In this document: one piece after another, positions 31,559 to 39,404 of the stretch
How the letters are laid out: each line of letters opens with the position of its first letter
Numbering within the stretch: the stretch's first letter is position 1
Assembly: GCA_035353175.1 (NCBI GenBank)
Contig: DAOPZC010000013.1
Location: forward strand, 25,027 to 89,026
Direction of reading: 5' to 3'
Origin: DAOPZC01 sp035353175
Lineage (GTDB): Bacteria; Verrucomicrobiota; Kiritimatiellia; RFP12; UBA1067
Length of the DNA: 64,000 nt
The notes under the pieces: model-generated
Database searches by the model: none
What the model was told of the DNA's origin: nothing
The model's input: the letters and a program-made list of their open reading frames with translations, nothing else
Translations under genes and position numbers: made by a program

Positions 31559-32341
31559 ATGATGATGGAGCACGATTCTTTTCTGTTGGGCGACCAAACT
31601 TTCTCCTCTCGCCTGTTGCTGGGCACCGGCAAGTTTTCCGACGTCGGTGTCATGACGCGCGCCATCGCCGCGTCAGGCGCTCAAATTGTGACCGCCGCGC
31701 TGCGGCGTTTCGACCGCGACCGCCCGCACGACAACCTGCTGGGGCCGCTGCTCGCCATGCCGGGCGTGACGCTGATGCCCAACACCTCCGGCGCGCGCAC
31801 GGCGGAGGAGGCCATCCAGGCGGCGCGCATCGCACGCGAGCTGTGCGGCAGCCGTTTCATCAAGGTGGAGATCCACCCCAACCCCCGCCACCTCATGCCG
31901 GACCCGATCGAAACCTTCAACGCGGCACGCGTACTGGCGGCGGAAGGCTGGATCGTGATGCCGTATATCCCGGCCGATCCCGTATTGGCCAAGCGGCTGG
32001 AAGAGGTCGGCTGCGCGTCGGTCATGCCGCTGGGGTCTGCGATCGGCAGCGGGCAGGGCTTGAGCACGGCGGGGCTGCTGCAGATCATCATCCGCGAGGC
32101 CCGCATCCCCGTCATCGTCGATGCCGGCCTGCGTTCGCCGTCCCAGGCGGCCGCGGCGCTGGAAATGGGCTGCGCCGCCGTGCTCGTCAACACCGCGGTC
32201 GCGGCGGCCGGCGACCCGGCCGCCATGGCCGCGGCATTCGCCCAGGCCGCGGCGGCCGGGCGTCAGGCGCGGCGGGCCGGGTTGATGGCCGCCGCCGAAG
32301 AGGCGCAGGCCAGCAGCCCGCTGACGGCGTTCCTGCAGTGA
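31559..32341 (+). CDS. thiG: Thiazole synthase ThiG
   Basis: A 260-residue TIM-barrel thiazole synthase. 'FSSRLLLGTGKF', 'VTAALRR', 'PNTSGARTAEEAI' and 'RFIKVEIHPNP' (Lys of the Schiff base with deoxyxylulose phosphate) are visible, as are 'MPLGSAIGSGQG', 'VIVDAGLRSPSQAA' and 'VLVNTAVA'. ThiG joins DXP, dehydroglycine from ThiH and sulfur from ThiS thiocarboxylate into the thiazole phosphate. Three ATGs in a row (31559, 31562, 31565) follow a GGAG; the third has the best spacing. Confidence 0.96.
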   Translation: MMMEHDSFLLGDQTFSSRLLLGTGKFSDVGVMTRAIAASGAQIVTAALRRFDRDRPHDNLLGPLLAMPGVTLMPNTSGARTAEEAIQAARIARELCGSRFIKVEIHPNPRHLMPDPIETFNAARVLAAEGWIVMPYIPADPVLAKRLEEVGCASVMPLGSAIGSGQGLSTAGLLQIIIREARIPVIVDAGLRSPSQAAAALEMGCAAVLVNTAVAAAGDPAAMAAAFAQAAAAGRQARRAGLMAAAEEAQASSPLTAFLQ

Positions 32342-32353
32342 GAGGAGGATGGC

Positions 32354-33520
32354 ATGAAGATGAACAACACGACACACGAACCCCCCGCGCAACTGCCCGA
32401 GGCGCTCGATCCCCGTCCCTGGCTGGACACGCCCCCGCCCGACGCGCGCGCCGTGGCGGCGGCGCTCGCCGCCGAGGCGCCGGACGAGGCGACGTTCCTC
32501 ACGCTTTTGCGCGCCGATCCCGCCGTCTACCTTGAGCCGATGGCGCGGCGCGCCCGGGCGCTGACGCGCCGGTATTTCGGCCGCACGATCCAGCTCTATG
32601 CCCCGCTCTACCTCTCGAACTACTGCTCCGGCGGCTGCGCGTACTGCGGGTTTGCCGCCGACCGGCACCAGGCGCGCCACCGGCTCGAGCGGCCGGAGAT
32701 CGGGCAGGAGCTGGCGGCGCTGAAGCGGCTGGGCTTTGAGCAGGTGCTGCTGCTGACGGGCGAACGCACGCCGCATGCGGACTTCGGCTACCTGTGCGAC
32801 GGCGTGCGCGCCGCCGCCGCCGTTTTCCACGAGGTCACGGCCGAGGCCTTCCCCATGACGACGGAAGAGTACCACGGGCTCGCGGAGGCCGGCTGCACGG
32901 GGGTGACGCTCTACCAGGAGACGTATGATCCTGAGGCCTATCCGCGCTTTCACCGCTGGGGGCCGAAGCGGGATTTTGCCGGCCGGCTGGACGCGCCAGA
33001 GCGGGCTTTGGCGGCCGGCATCCCCAGCGTGGGCTTGGGCGCACTGCTCGGCTTGTCTGATCCTCTGTTCGACACGCTGGCGCTTTTTCGCCACGTGCGC
33101 GACCTGCAGCGCCGGTTCTGGCGCGCGGCGTTTTCCGTCTCGTTCCCCCGGCTGCGGCCGGAGGCCGGCGGGTTCCAGGCGCCGAAACCTGTTTCCGACC
33201 GGCAGCTGGCGCAGATCATCTTCGCCTTCCGCATCTGCCTGCCCGAGACGACGCTGGTGCTTTCCACGCGCGAGGCGCCGGCTTTCCGCGACGGCCTGGC
33301 GGGGGTCGGCATCAACCGCATGAGCGCCGGCAGCCGGACGACCGTCGGCGGCTACAGCGAGCCGGCCGCAGATGACGGCCAGTTCGTCGTGTCGGATGCC
33401 CGGGACGTGGCCGCCTTCTGCGCCATGCTGCGCGCGCGGGGCCTTGATCCGGTTTTCAAGAACTGGGACGCCGCCTTCCGCGATGTGCTCGTGCCGGAAA
33501 CCCGGAGGTGCTGCGTATGA
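32354..33520 (+). CDS. thiH: 2-iminoacetate synthase ThiH (radical SAM)
   Basis: A 388-residue radical SAM tyrosine lyase with the cluster motif C91-SGG-C95-AY-C98, 'LLLTGERTPHADFGYL', 'LYQETYDPEAYPRFH' and 'SVSFPRLRP'. ThiH cleaves tyrosine to dehydroglycine and p-cresol and is the anaerobic alternative to the glycine oxidase ThiO. GAGGAGG precedes the ATG, and its stop overlaps thiF by 4 bases. Confidence 0.95.
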   Translation: MKMNNTTHEPPAQLPEALDPRPWLDTPPPDARAVAAALAAEAPDEATFLTLLRADPAVYLEPMARRARALTRRYFGRTIQLYAPLYLSNYCSGGCAYCGFAADRHQARHRLERPEIGQELAALKRLGFEQVLLLTGERTPHADFGYLCDGVRAAAAVFHEVTAEAFPMTTEEYHGLAEAGCTGVTLYQETYDPEAYPRFHRWGPKRDFAGRLDAPERALAAGIPSVGLGALLGLSDPLFDTLALFRHVRDLQRRFWRAAFSVSFPRLRPEAGGFQAPKPVSDRQLAQIIFAFRICLPETTLVLSTREAPAFRDGLAGVGINRMSAGSRTTVGGYSEPAADDGQFVVSDARDVAAFCAMLRARGLDPVFKNWDAAFRDVLVPETRRCCV

Positions 33521-34275
33521 GCCTCACGCCGGCACAGGCGGCGCGTTACGCGCGGCATTTAACCCTGCCGCAGATCGGCGCGGCAGGGCAGGCGCGTCTG
33601 TCCGCCGGCCGCGTGCTGGTGGTCGGTGCGGGCGGCCTCGGGTCGCCCGCCGCCTTCTATCTCGCCGCGGCCGGCGTGGGACGGATCGGCATCATGGACG
33701 GCGACGTGGTGGAGCCGAGCAACCTGCAGCGCCAGCTTCTTCACCGCACGGCCGACCTCGGACGGCTCAAGGTGGACTCCGCGGCCGAGCGCCTCCGCGC
33801 GCTCAACCCGGAGATCGATGTGTGTCCCGCGCCCGAGCTTCTGACCGGCCAGAACGGGCCGCGCGTGCTCGCGGACTATGACGTCGTCATCGACGCGACC
33901 GACAACTTTGCGGCTAAATTCCTGATCGCCGACCTCTGCCAGGCGGCCGGCAAGCCTTACGTCCATGGCGGCATCGCGCAGTTTTACGGTCAGGCGCTGA
34001 CGGTCCGGCCCGGACGTAGCGCCTGTTACCGCTGCGTCTTTGAGGCGCCACCGCTGCCGGAGGCCGGGCCCCCGAGCGGTCCGCTCGGCGCGGTGCCGGG
34101 CGTGATCGGTTCCGTCCAGGCCACCGAGGCGATCAAACTTCTGCTCGGGGTCGCGGATAACGAATTGCTGATCAACCGGCTTTTCGTTTACGACGCCTGG
34201 CGCATGACGGCGCGTTGCGTGCGGGTCGCGCGCCGGCCCGGGTGCCTGACGTGCGGTCAATCGGCGGCACCGTGA
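33517..34275 (+). CDS. thiF: ThiF/HesA/MoeB-family adenylyltransferase
   Basis: A 252-residue E1-like enzyme: nucleotide loop 'VVGAGGLGSPAAFYLAAAGVGRIGI', 'DGDVVEPSNLQRQLLH', 'VVIDATDNF' and zinc-binding CxxC pairs ('CYRC' and 'CLTC'). It adenylates the C-terminal Gly of ThiS and passes sulfur to it; the sulfur source may be the cysteine desulfurase at 21200. ATG 33517 is inside the stop of thiH (ATGA), a coupled start. thiC, thiE and thiD are absent here, so the pyrimidine half is encoded elsewhere or salvaged. Confidence 0.92.
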   Translation: MSLTPAQAARYARHLTLPQIGAAGQARLSAGRVLVVGAGGLGSPAAFYLAAAGVGRIGIMDGDVVEPSNLQRQLLHRTADLGRLKVDSAAERLRALNPEIDVCPAPELLTGQNGPRVLADYDVVIDATDNFAAKFLIADLCQAAGKPYVHGGIAQFYGQALTVRPGRSACYRCVFEAPPLPEAGPPSGPLGAVPGVIGSVQATEAIKLLLGVADNELLINRLFVYDAWRMTARCVRVARRPGCLTCGQSAAP

Positions 34276-34390
34276 TCCGCATGGGCGGCTTGCGACGGGC
34301 GCTTGCGGCTGGGAGATCAGGCGCATCGCCCCCTTTTCTTCTGACCGTGCGCGCCCGGCCACAAGAGGGTTACAGAAAGTCCATGCTTCG

Positions 34391-34632
34391 CGCTTCGCCG
34401 CGCTCTTCTGGGACCTGACTCCCGGGAAAGAGACCGTCGTCTCGTGGAAGTAACTGGCGGACCGCGCGGTCGTGACGTATCAAGGCATTGAAGACATCGA
34501 CATCGGTGCCGAGAACCATTTTCAAACTTTGTGGCCAGCGGCACTGGACACGGGGGGGGCGTCGCGTGGATCGGACACACCAACGTCACGCACGATAACG
34601 TGGACGCCGCCTGGGTCGGCGTTCAGCCGTGA
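34391..34632 (+). pseudogene. Remnant of a secreted beta-rich protein C-terminus
   Basis: Translation gives 'RFAALFWDLTPGKETVVSWK', a TAA stop (the reading continues in the same frame with 'LADRAVVTYQGIEDIDIGAENHF'), and then, after a +1/-1 shift in a run of eight G residues near 34552-34559, 'GVAWIGHTNVTHDNVDAAWVGVQP' and a stop. The pieces read as one protein end: a secreted beta-sandwich pattern with 'LADRAVVTY', 'NHFQ' and 'WVGVQ'. One nonsense codon (probably from a Gln codon) plus one frameshift make it a decayed fragment. It overlaps the end of mnmA by 10 bases. The rest of the gap, 34276-34390, shows nothing I can support. Confidence 0.6.
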
Positions 34633-35768
34633 GTGCCCCGTGAATCCGGTTCGGACCCCGCGCTCTCGATCCAGCCGCCGCCCAGAACCTCGTCGCCGTC
34701 GTAAAGGACGGCCATCTGGCCGGGTGTCACCGCGAACTGCGGGGATTCGAACCGAATGTCGAGGCTTCCGCCCGGCAATGTCTCGAAGCGGGCGGCGACG
34801 CCCGCGTGCCGGTAGCGCAGACGGACGGCGACGCCCGTATCGGCGTTCGGCGGGTGGCCCGCAATCCATCGCATATCGGTCACGCGGCACCGGTCCGTGA
34901 AAACGCCCTCGCGGTCGGCGACGACGAGGGTGTTCGTCTCGGCGCGGATCTCTTTCACGTAGACTTTCCGTCCGACCGCGATGCCCAGTCCGTCGCGCTG
35001 TCCGACCGTGTAGCGGATGATGCCGCGGTGCTGTCCCAGAACGTTGCCGGCCGCGTCCACGATGGGGCCCGGCTGCGTTCCCGTGCCGCCGAACAACACC
35101 GAAATGTCCTCGCCCTCAAAGAAATCCTGGCTCTCCCGCTTTTCGGCCAGCCGCCCCAAGCCAGCACGCAGGGCCAACTCGCGGACCTCACGTTTGGTTT
35201 TGTCGCCCAACGGGAACATGCTCTCGGCCAGTTGGGATTGGGTCAGCCGGGCGAGAAAATAGGACTGGTCTTTGGTGGCGTCCACCCCGCGCAGCAGCCG
35301 GGCCCTGCCCGACGCCTGATCGCGGACGATTCGCGCGTAGTGGCCGGTGGCGAAACGGCCGAAGCGGAGCCCCTGTTCGCGGGCGCGCGAAAGCAGGAAG
35401 CCGAACTTCATTTTGGGGTTGCACAGGGCGCAGGGGTTGGGGGTGAGCCCCGCCAGATGCTGGCGCCGGAATTCGTCTAACACCCCGTGTTCATAGTCTT
35501 CCACGAGTGAAATCGTGTGGTGCGCGATGCCGAGGTGTGCCGCCGTCTCTTTGGCCGAAGCAATGTCTTCTGCCTCGCCCGGTCCGTAACAGGCGCTCTG
35601 TTTTGCGGCCGTGAACGGCAGCTTGGGGTCCCAGATGCTCATGGTCAGCCCGATGACGTCATGTCCCTGTTCCTTGAGCAGCCAGGCCGTGACGGCAGAG
35701 TCGATGCCTCCGCTCATGCCCACCGCGACGGCCATTTTTCCCGGTTTATCCGTGTGTTCGATGCTCAT
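34623..35768 (-). CDS. mnmA: tRNA-specific 2-thiouridylase MnmA (variant lacking second catalytic Cys)
   Basis: A 381-residue MnmA-like enzyme: PP-loop SGGIDS (19-24), 'TPNPCALCNPKMKFGFLL' with C113 and C116, 'ATGHYARI', 'KDQSYFLARL', 'YTVGQRDGLGIA' and the C-terminal barrel. It thiolates U34 of tRNA Lys/Glu/Gln. The usual second Cys (in a 'GICFIGE'-type motif) is missing; the site reads 'KRESQDFFEGEDISVLF'. An extra Cys60 in 'SACYGPGEAEDI' is instead characteristic of this subgroup. AAAGGA precedes the start. The first catalytic Cys could pair with C116 or C60; this is inference. Confidence 0.88.
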   Translation of the reverse strand: MSIEHTDKPGKMAVAVGMSGGIDSAVTAWLLKEQGHDVIGLTMSIWDPKLPFTAAKQSACYGPGEAEDIASAKETAAHLGIAHHTISLVEDYEHGVLDEFRRQHLAGLTPNPCALCNPKMKFGFLLSRAREQGLRFGRFATGHYARIVRDQASGRARLLRGVDATKDQSYFLARLTQSQLAESMFPLGDKTKREVRELALRAGLGRLAEKRESQDFFEGEDISVLFGGTGTQPGPIVDAAGNVLGQHRGIIRYTVGQRDGLGIAVGRKVYVKEIRAETNTLVVADREGVFTDRCRVTDMRWIAGHPPNADTGVAVRLRYRHAGVAARFETLPGGSLDIRFESPQFAVTPGQMAVLYDGDEVLGGGWIESAGSEPDSRGTHG

Positions 35769-35916
35769 AGCGTCCTTTAAAGTTCATAAAGTCTAGCGAA
35801 TTGATATATGTTCTCAAATGAGGACGAAAGTGTAAAGAGGGGAATGATTTGCCGACGATTTCTGGTTTTTTGGGGGGGTGAAACGAGCGTCACCAAAAAT
35901 TTTTTCAATTTTCCTG

Positions 35917-35945
35917 TTGCACCGGACACGGTCTCTTTGTTACAT
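35917..35945 (+). promoter_or_regulatory. Promoter of the DUF3034 gene
   Basis: TTGCAC and TTACAT with a 17-base spacer, giving a leader of about 70 bases. The DNA upstream (35875-35915) is AT-rich and could act as an UP element. Nothing else is recognised in the 255-base gap between mnmA and this gene. Confidence 0.55.
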
Positions 35946-36023
35946 TCACCACCATGTCGAGCGACATAGTAGAGTAAAACGAAAAAACAAAGGAACTGAG
36001 ACCTGAACAAACAGACAGACACG

Positions 36024-36845
36024 GTGAAGAAACTGATTATTACGGCGGGACTGCTCGCCGTGGCAGCTGAGGCGGGCGTCCCGCTGAACGGTTTGCAGGG
36101 CAACGGCGGCATCGCCTTCAACCCCTTGGCGTATACGGCCGGCTCCTATGCCGAAGGCGAGAAGGGCGGCTTGGGCGAATGGGTGAGCAAGCCGCAGGTC
36201 GGCGCGTGGTACGTCAACTTGGACGACGCGGACATCAACTGGTATGCCGCCAGTGCGGCGTTCTCGATCGCCAAGCGCCTTGAATTGTCGTACGGTTACG
36301 GCCTGATCGACAATGCGGGCACGGCGATCAATACGCATAACCTGGGCGCGAAGGTCAAGCTGTTGGACGAGAACTTCGGCGACACCGTCTGGGTGCCGGC
36401 CGTGGCGGTGGGCGGCCTCTGGAAGTATACGGACGCGGAAGTCGCCGATGCGCTGGGATTGGACAACAACGGGTTCGACGCCTATCTGGTCGCTACCAAG
36501 CTGATCACCCAGACGCCTCTTCCGGTGCTGCTCTCGGCCGGCGTTCTGGAGTCTGACGAGGTGGTGAACGGCGTTCTCGGCCACGGCGACTACGATACCG
36601 TCCTCTTCGGCAACGTCGACGTCCTGCCCGCCAAGAACGTCGCGGTGGGCGTCGAGTACAAACAAGGGGTGAATGCCGGCGACGGGATCCAGAATTCGGA
36701 TTACTGGAACGGCCATGTGGCGTGGTTCGTGACGGATAAGTTGACGCTGGTGGCAGCCTATGCCGATACGGGCGACGAGACGAAAGGTTTTTCCGACCTC
36801 GGCGTCGGAGGCGGACTCGTGCTGAGCGCCCAGTACGCATTCTAA
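36024..36845 (+). CDS. DUF3034 family outer-membrane protein
   Basis: A 273-residue exported protein. A signal peptide (KLIITAGLLAVAAEA) is followed by the family signature 'LQGNGGIAFNPLAY' and alternating amphipathic strands ('ELSYGYGLIDN', 'AVGVEYKQG', 'KLTLVAAYAD'), ending 'LSAQYAF'. The terminal Phe and strand pattern indicate an outer-membrane beta-barrel. GTG 36024 is the start; the ribosome-binding site is weak. The gene lies between mnmA and the O-acetylhomoserine sulfhydrylase gene, which has its own promoter. The function of DUF3034 is unknown; a porin for a sulfur compound is speculative. Confidence 0.78.
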   Translation: MKKLIITAGLLAVAAEAGVPLNGLQGNGGIAFNPLAYTAGSYAEGEKGGLGEWVSKPQVGAWYVNLDDADINWYAASAAFSIAKRLELSYGYGLIDNAGTAINTHNLGAKVKLLDENFGDTVWVPAVAVGGLWKYTDAEVADALGLDNNGFDAYLVATKLITQTPLPVLLSAGVLESDEVVNGVLGHGDYDTVLFGNVDVLPAKNVAVGVEYKQGVNAGDGIQNSDYWNGHVAWFVTDKLTLVAAYADTGDETKGFSDLGVGGGLVLSAQYAF

Positions 36846-36868
36846 TAGGTGAATTAACTGAAAAGACG

Positions 36869-36897
36869 TTGACGGCGCGAGGCAAATCGTCTAATGA
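36869..36897 (+). promoter_or_regulatory. Promoter of the metY-cysK pair
   Basis: TTGACG and TAATGA are 17 bases apart, about 80 bases before the start of the sulfhydrylase gene. Confidence 0.55.
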
Positions 36898-36979
36898 TGA
36901 TGTCAACCAAGCCTCTTGCTAGTGTTTTTAAGCTGGTTCCCGCCGTCAATGGATTCCAAAAAAAAGAAGGAGACGAGAC

Positions 36980-38281
36980 ATGAGCGATACAATCCAAGGA
37001 CTTTCTACCCTGGCCCTGCATGCGGGGCAGGTGCCCGACCCGACGACCGGGGCGCGGGCGGTGCCGCTGTACCAGACGGCGGCGTACGTGTTCAAGAGTT
37101 CGGAGCATGCGGCGAATCTTTTCGCGCTGAAAGAATTCGGCAACATCTACGGGCGGCTGATGAACCCGACGACGGACGTGTTCGAGAAGCGGGTGACGGC
37201 GATCGAGGGCGGCACGGGCGCGCTGGCGACCGCCTCGGGTCAGGCGGCGATCACCTATGCGCTTCTGGCCATCACGCGGCTCGGAGATGAGATCGTGGCC
37301 GCCGATAACCTGTACGGGGGAACCTACCAGCTCTTCCACCACACGTTGCCTAAGCTGGGGCGCAGGGCGGTCTTTGTGAACTCCCGCGATCCCGAGGCGT
37401 TTCGCAGGGCGATCACGCCCCAGACGCGCGCGGTCTACGTGGAGACGATCGGAAATCCCAAATTGGACGTGCCGGACTTTGATGCGATCGCCAAGATCGC
37501 GCACGAGGCGGGCGTCCCCCTGGTGGTTGACAACACGGTCGGCGTGGGTCTGGTGAAGCCGTTCGACCACGGTGCGGACATTGTGGTGGCGTCCGCCACG
37601 AAGTACATCGGCGGCCACGGCACCTCGATCGGCGGCGTGATCGTGGACTCGGGCAAATTCAGGTGGGACAACGGAAAGTTCCCGGAGTTCACCGAGCCGG
37701 ACCCGAGCTATCACGGGATCCGGTATTGGGACGCGCTCGGCAACGTTCCGGGACTGGGCAACGTGGCCTTCATCCTGAAGATCCGCGTGACCCTGATGCG
37801 CGACATCGGCGCGGTGCTCAGCCCGTTCAACGCCCGCGAGTTCCTGCTCGGGCTAGAGACGCTGCCGCTGCGGCTGGCGCGCCACTCCGAGAACGCGCTG
37901 GCCATCGCCCGGTGGCTGAAAAACCATCCGCTCGTGGCGTGGGTGAATTACCCGGGGTTGGAAGACAGCCCGAACCATGCGGTGGCGGCGAAGTACCTGA
38001 AGAAGGGTTTCGGCGGCCTCGTCGGCTTCGGCATCAGGGGCGGTCTCGAGGCGGGCAAGCGCTTCATCGACAACGTGAAGCTGCTCTCGCACCTGGCCAA
38101 CATCGGCGACGCCAAGACGCTGGTGATCCATCCGGCCTCGACCACGCACCAGCAGCTCACGCCCGCGGAGCAGGCGTCCACCGGCGTCACGGCGGACTTC
38201 ATCCGCCTCTCCGTCGGGCTGGAGGACGTGGAGGACCTCAAGGCCGACATCGACCAGGCCCTCAAGGCGAGCCAGCGGTAA
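36980..38281 (+). CDS. metY: O-acetylhomoserine sulfhydrylase (MetY-type)
   Basis: A 433-residue Cys/Met-metabolism PLP enzyme, longer than the cystathionine type. It has 'VPLYQTAAYVFKSSEHAANLFALKEFGNIYGRLMNPT' (in segments), 'IEGGTGALATASGQAA', the Schiff-base Lys208 in 'SATKYIGGHG', and the insertion around 'FPEFTEPDPSYHGI', typical of O-acetylhomoserine (thiol)-lyases. It makes homocysteine directly from O-acetylhomoserine and sulfide. GAAGGAGACGAG precedes the ATG. cysK follows after 28 bases in the same direction, so the pair assimilates sulfide into homocysteine and cysteine. Confidence 0.93.
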   Translation: MSDTIQGLSTLALHAGQVPDPTTGARAVPLYQTAAYVFKSSEHAANLFALKEFGNIYGRLMNPTTDVFEKRVTAIEGGTGALATASGQAAITYALLAITRLGDEIVAADNLYGGTYQLFHHTLPKLGRRAVFVNSRDPEAFRRAITPQTRAVYVETIGNPKLDVPDFDAIAKIAHEAGVPLVVDNTVGVGLVKPFDHGADIVVASATKYIGGHGTSIGGVIVDSGKFRWDNGKFPEFTEPDPSYHGIRYWDALGNVPGLGNVAFILKIRVTLMRDIGAVLSPFNAREFLLGLETLPLRLARHSENALAIARWLKNHPLVAWVNYPGLEDSPNHAVAAKYLKKGFGGLVGFGIRGGLEAGKRFIDNVKLLSHLANIGDAKTLVIHPASTTHQQLTPAEQASTGVTADFIRLSVGLEDVEDLKADIDQALKASQR

Positions 38282-38309
38282 CGGCGGAAAGGACAGAAAG
38301 AAGGCTATC

Positions 38310-39269
38310 ATGAGTGCATTGAGTTTTGAAAATCTCTCATTGTCGATCGGCCAGACGCCGCTGGTCAGGCTGAACCGGGTGACCGGGAACGCCAAGGCCG
38401 TGGTGTATGCCAAGCTCGAGGCGCGCAATCCGGCGTACTCGGTCAAGGATCGTATCGGCACGGCCATGATCGTCGACGCGGAGGCGCGCGGCGTGTTGAA
38501 GCCCGGGGTCGAGATCGTCGAGCCCACCAGCGGCAACACGGGCATCGCGCTCGCTTCGGTGTCGGCGGCACGCGGCTACACGCTGACGCTGACGATGCCC
38601 GAGACCATGAGCATCGAGCGCCGCCGCGTCTTGGCCGCACTGGGCGCTCACCTCGTGCTGACCCCCGGAGTGGAAGGCATGAAAGGCGCGATCCGGAAGG
38701 CCGAGGAAATCGTGGCGGGCGCCCCGTCGAAATACTTCATGCCGCAGCAGTTCAAGAATCCAGCGAATCCGGCGGTCCATGAGAAGACCACCGGCCCGGA
38801 GATCTGGGAGGCGACGGCCGGCGCGGTGGACGTGGTCGTCGCGGGCGTCGGCACGGGGGGCACGATCACCGGCGTGACGCGCTTCCTCAAGCGCGTCGCG
38901 AAGAAGGCGATCATGTCGGTCGCGGTCGAGCCGGCGGAGAGCCCGGTGATCTCGCAGACGGTCGCGGGGCAGCCGGTCAAGCCCGGGCCGCACAAGATCC
39001 AGGGCATCGGCGCGGGCTTTATCCCCGACACGCTTGATCTCACGATCCTCGACCGCGTGGAGACCGTGGCGAGCGCGGATGCGCTGGCTTTTGCGCAGCG
39101 GCTCGGCAAGGAGGAGGGTCTGCTGGTCGGCATCTCCTCCGGCGCGGCGGCGTTCGCGGCGGTGCGGCTCGCGCAGGACGAGGCTTTTGCCGGAAAGACC
39201 ATCGTCGTGGTGCTGCCCGATGCGGGTGAGCGCTATCTCTCCACCGCGCTCTTCCAGGGCGTGGAATGA
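38310..39269 (+). CDS. cysK: Cysteine synthase (O-acetylserine sulfhydrylase)
   Basis: A 319-residue fold-type II PLP enzyme. The Lys46 Schiff base is in 'PAYSVKDR', 'TSGNTGIALA' binds O-acetylserine and 'VGTGGTITG' binds phosphate; 'GIGAGFIPD' is typical of CysK. It makes cysteine from O-acetylserine and sulfide. In Bacillus CysK also serves as signal partner for the Rrf2 protein CymR, a relevant parallel given the CymR-like protein at 25545. A strong terminator follows. Confidence 0.95.
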   Translation: MSALSFENLSLSIGQTPLVRLNRVTGNAKAVVYAKLEARNPAYSVKDRIGTAMIVDAEARGVLKPGVEIVEPTSGNTGIALASVSAARGYTLTLTMPETMSIERRRVLAALGAHLVLTPGVEGMKGAIRKAEEIVAGAPSKYFMPQQFKNPANPAVHEKTTGPEIWEATAGAVDVVVAGVGTGGTITGVTRFLKRVAKKAIMSVAVEPAESPVISQTVAGQPVKPGPHKIQGIGAGFIPDTLDLTILDRVETVASADALAFAQRLGKEEGLLVGISSGAAAFAAVRLAQDEAFAGKTIVVVLPDAGERYLSTALFQGVE

Positions 39270-39300
39270 GCAAGGGGTGTTGTTGGGTTTGCTGGAAATG

Positions 39301-39335
39301 AAAACGGGGTGGAGCGATCCGCCCCGTTTTTTTTT
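39301..39335 (+). terminator. Intrinsic terminator after cysK
   Basis: AAAACGGGG and CCCCGTTTT form a stem around a 12-base loop (partly self-paired), followed by T9. It closes the metY-cysK transcript. Confidence 0.88.
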
Positions 39336-39404
39336 ATGCGGTTTGCGTTATGAAACGCGGCGGGAAACAGGTAAAATAATCAGCTTCGATATACGGGGAT
39401 TCAG

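Noticed and set aside
34741..34753. GGGGATTCGAACC, which looks like the T-arm of a tRNA read on the other strand
   Set aside because: It lies within the conserved C-terminal domain of mnmA. No acceptor stem, anticodon arm or D-arm can be built around it on either strand.
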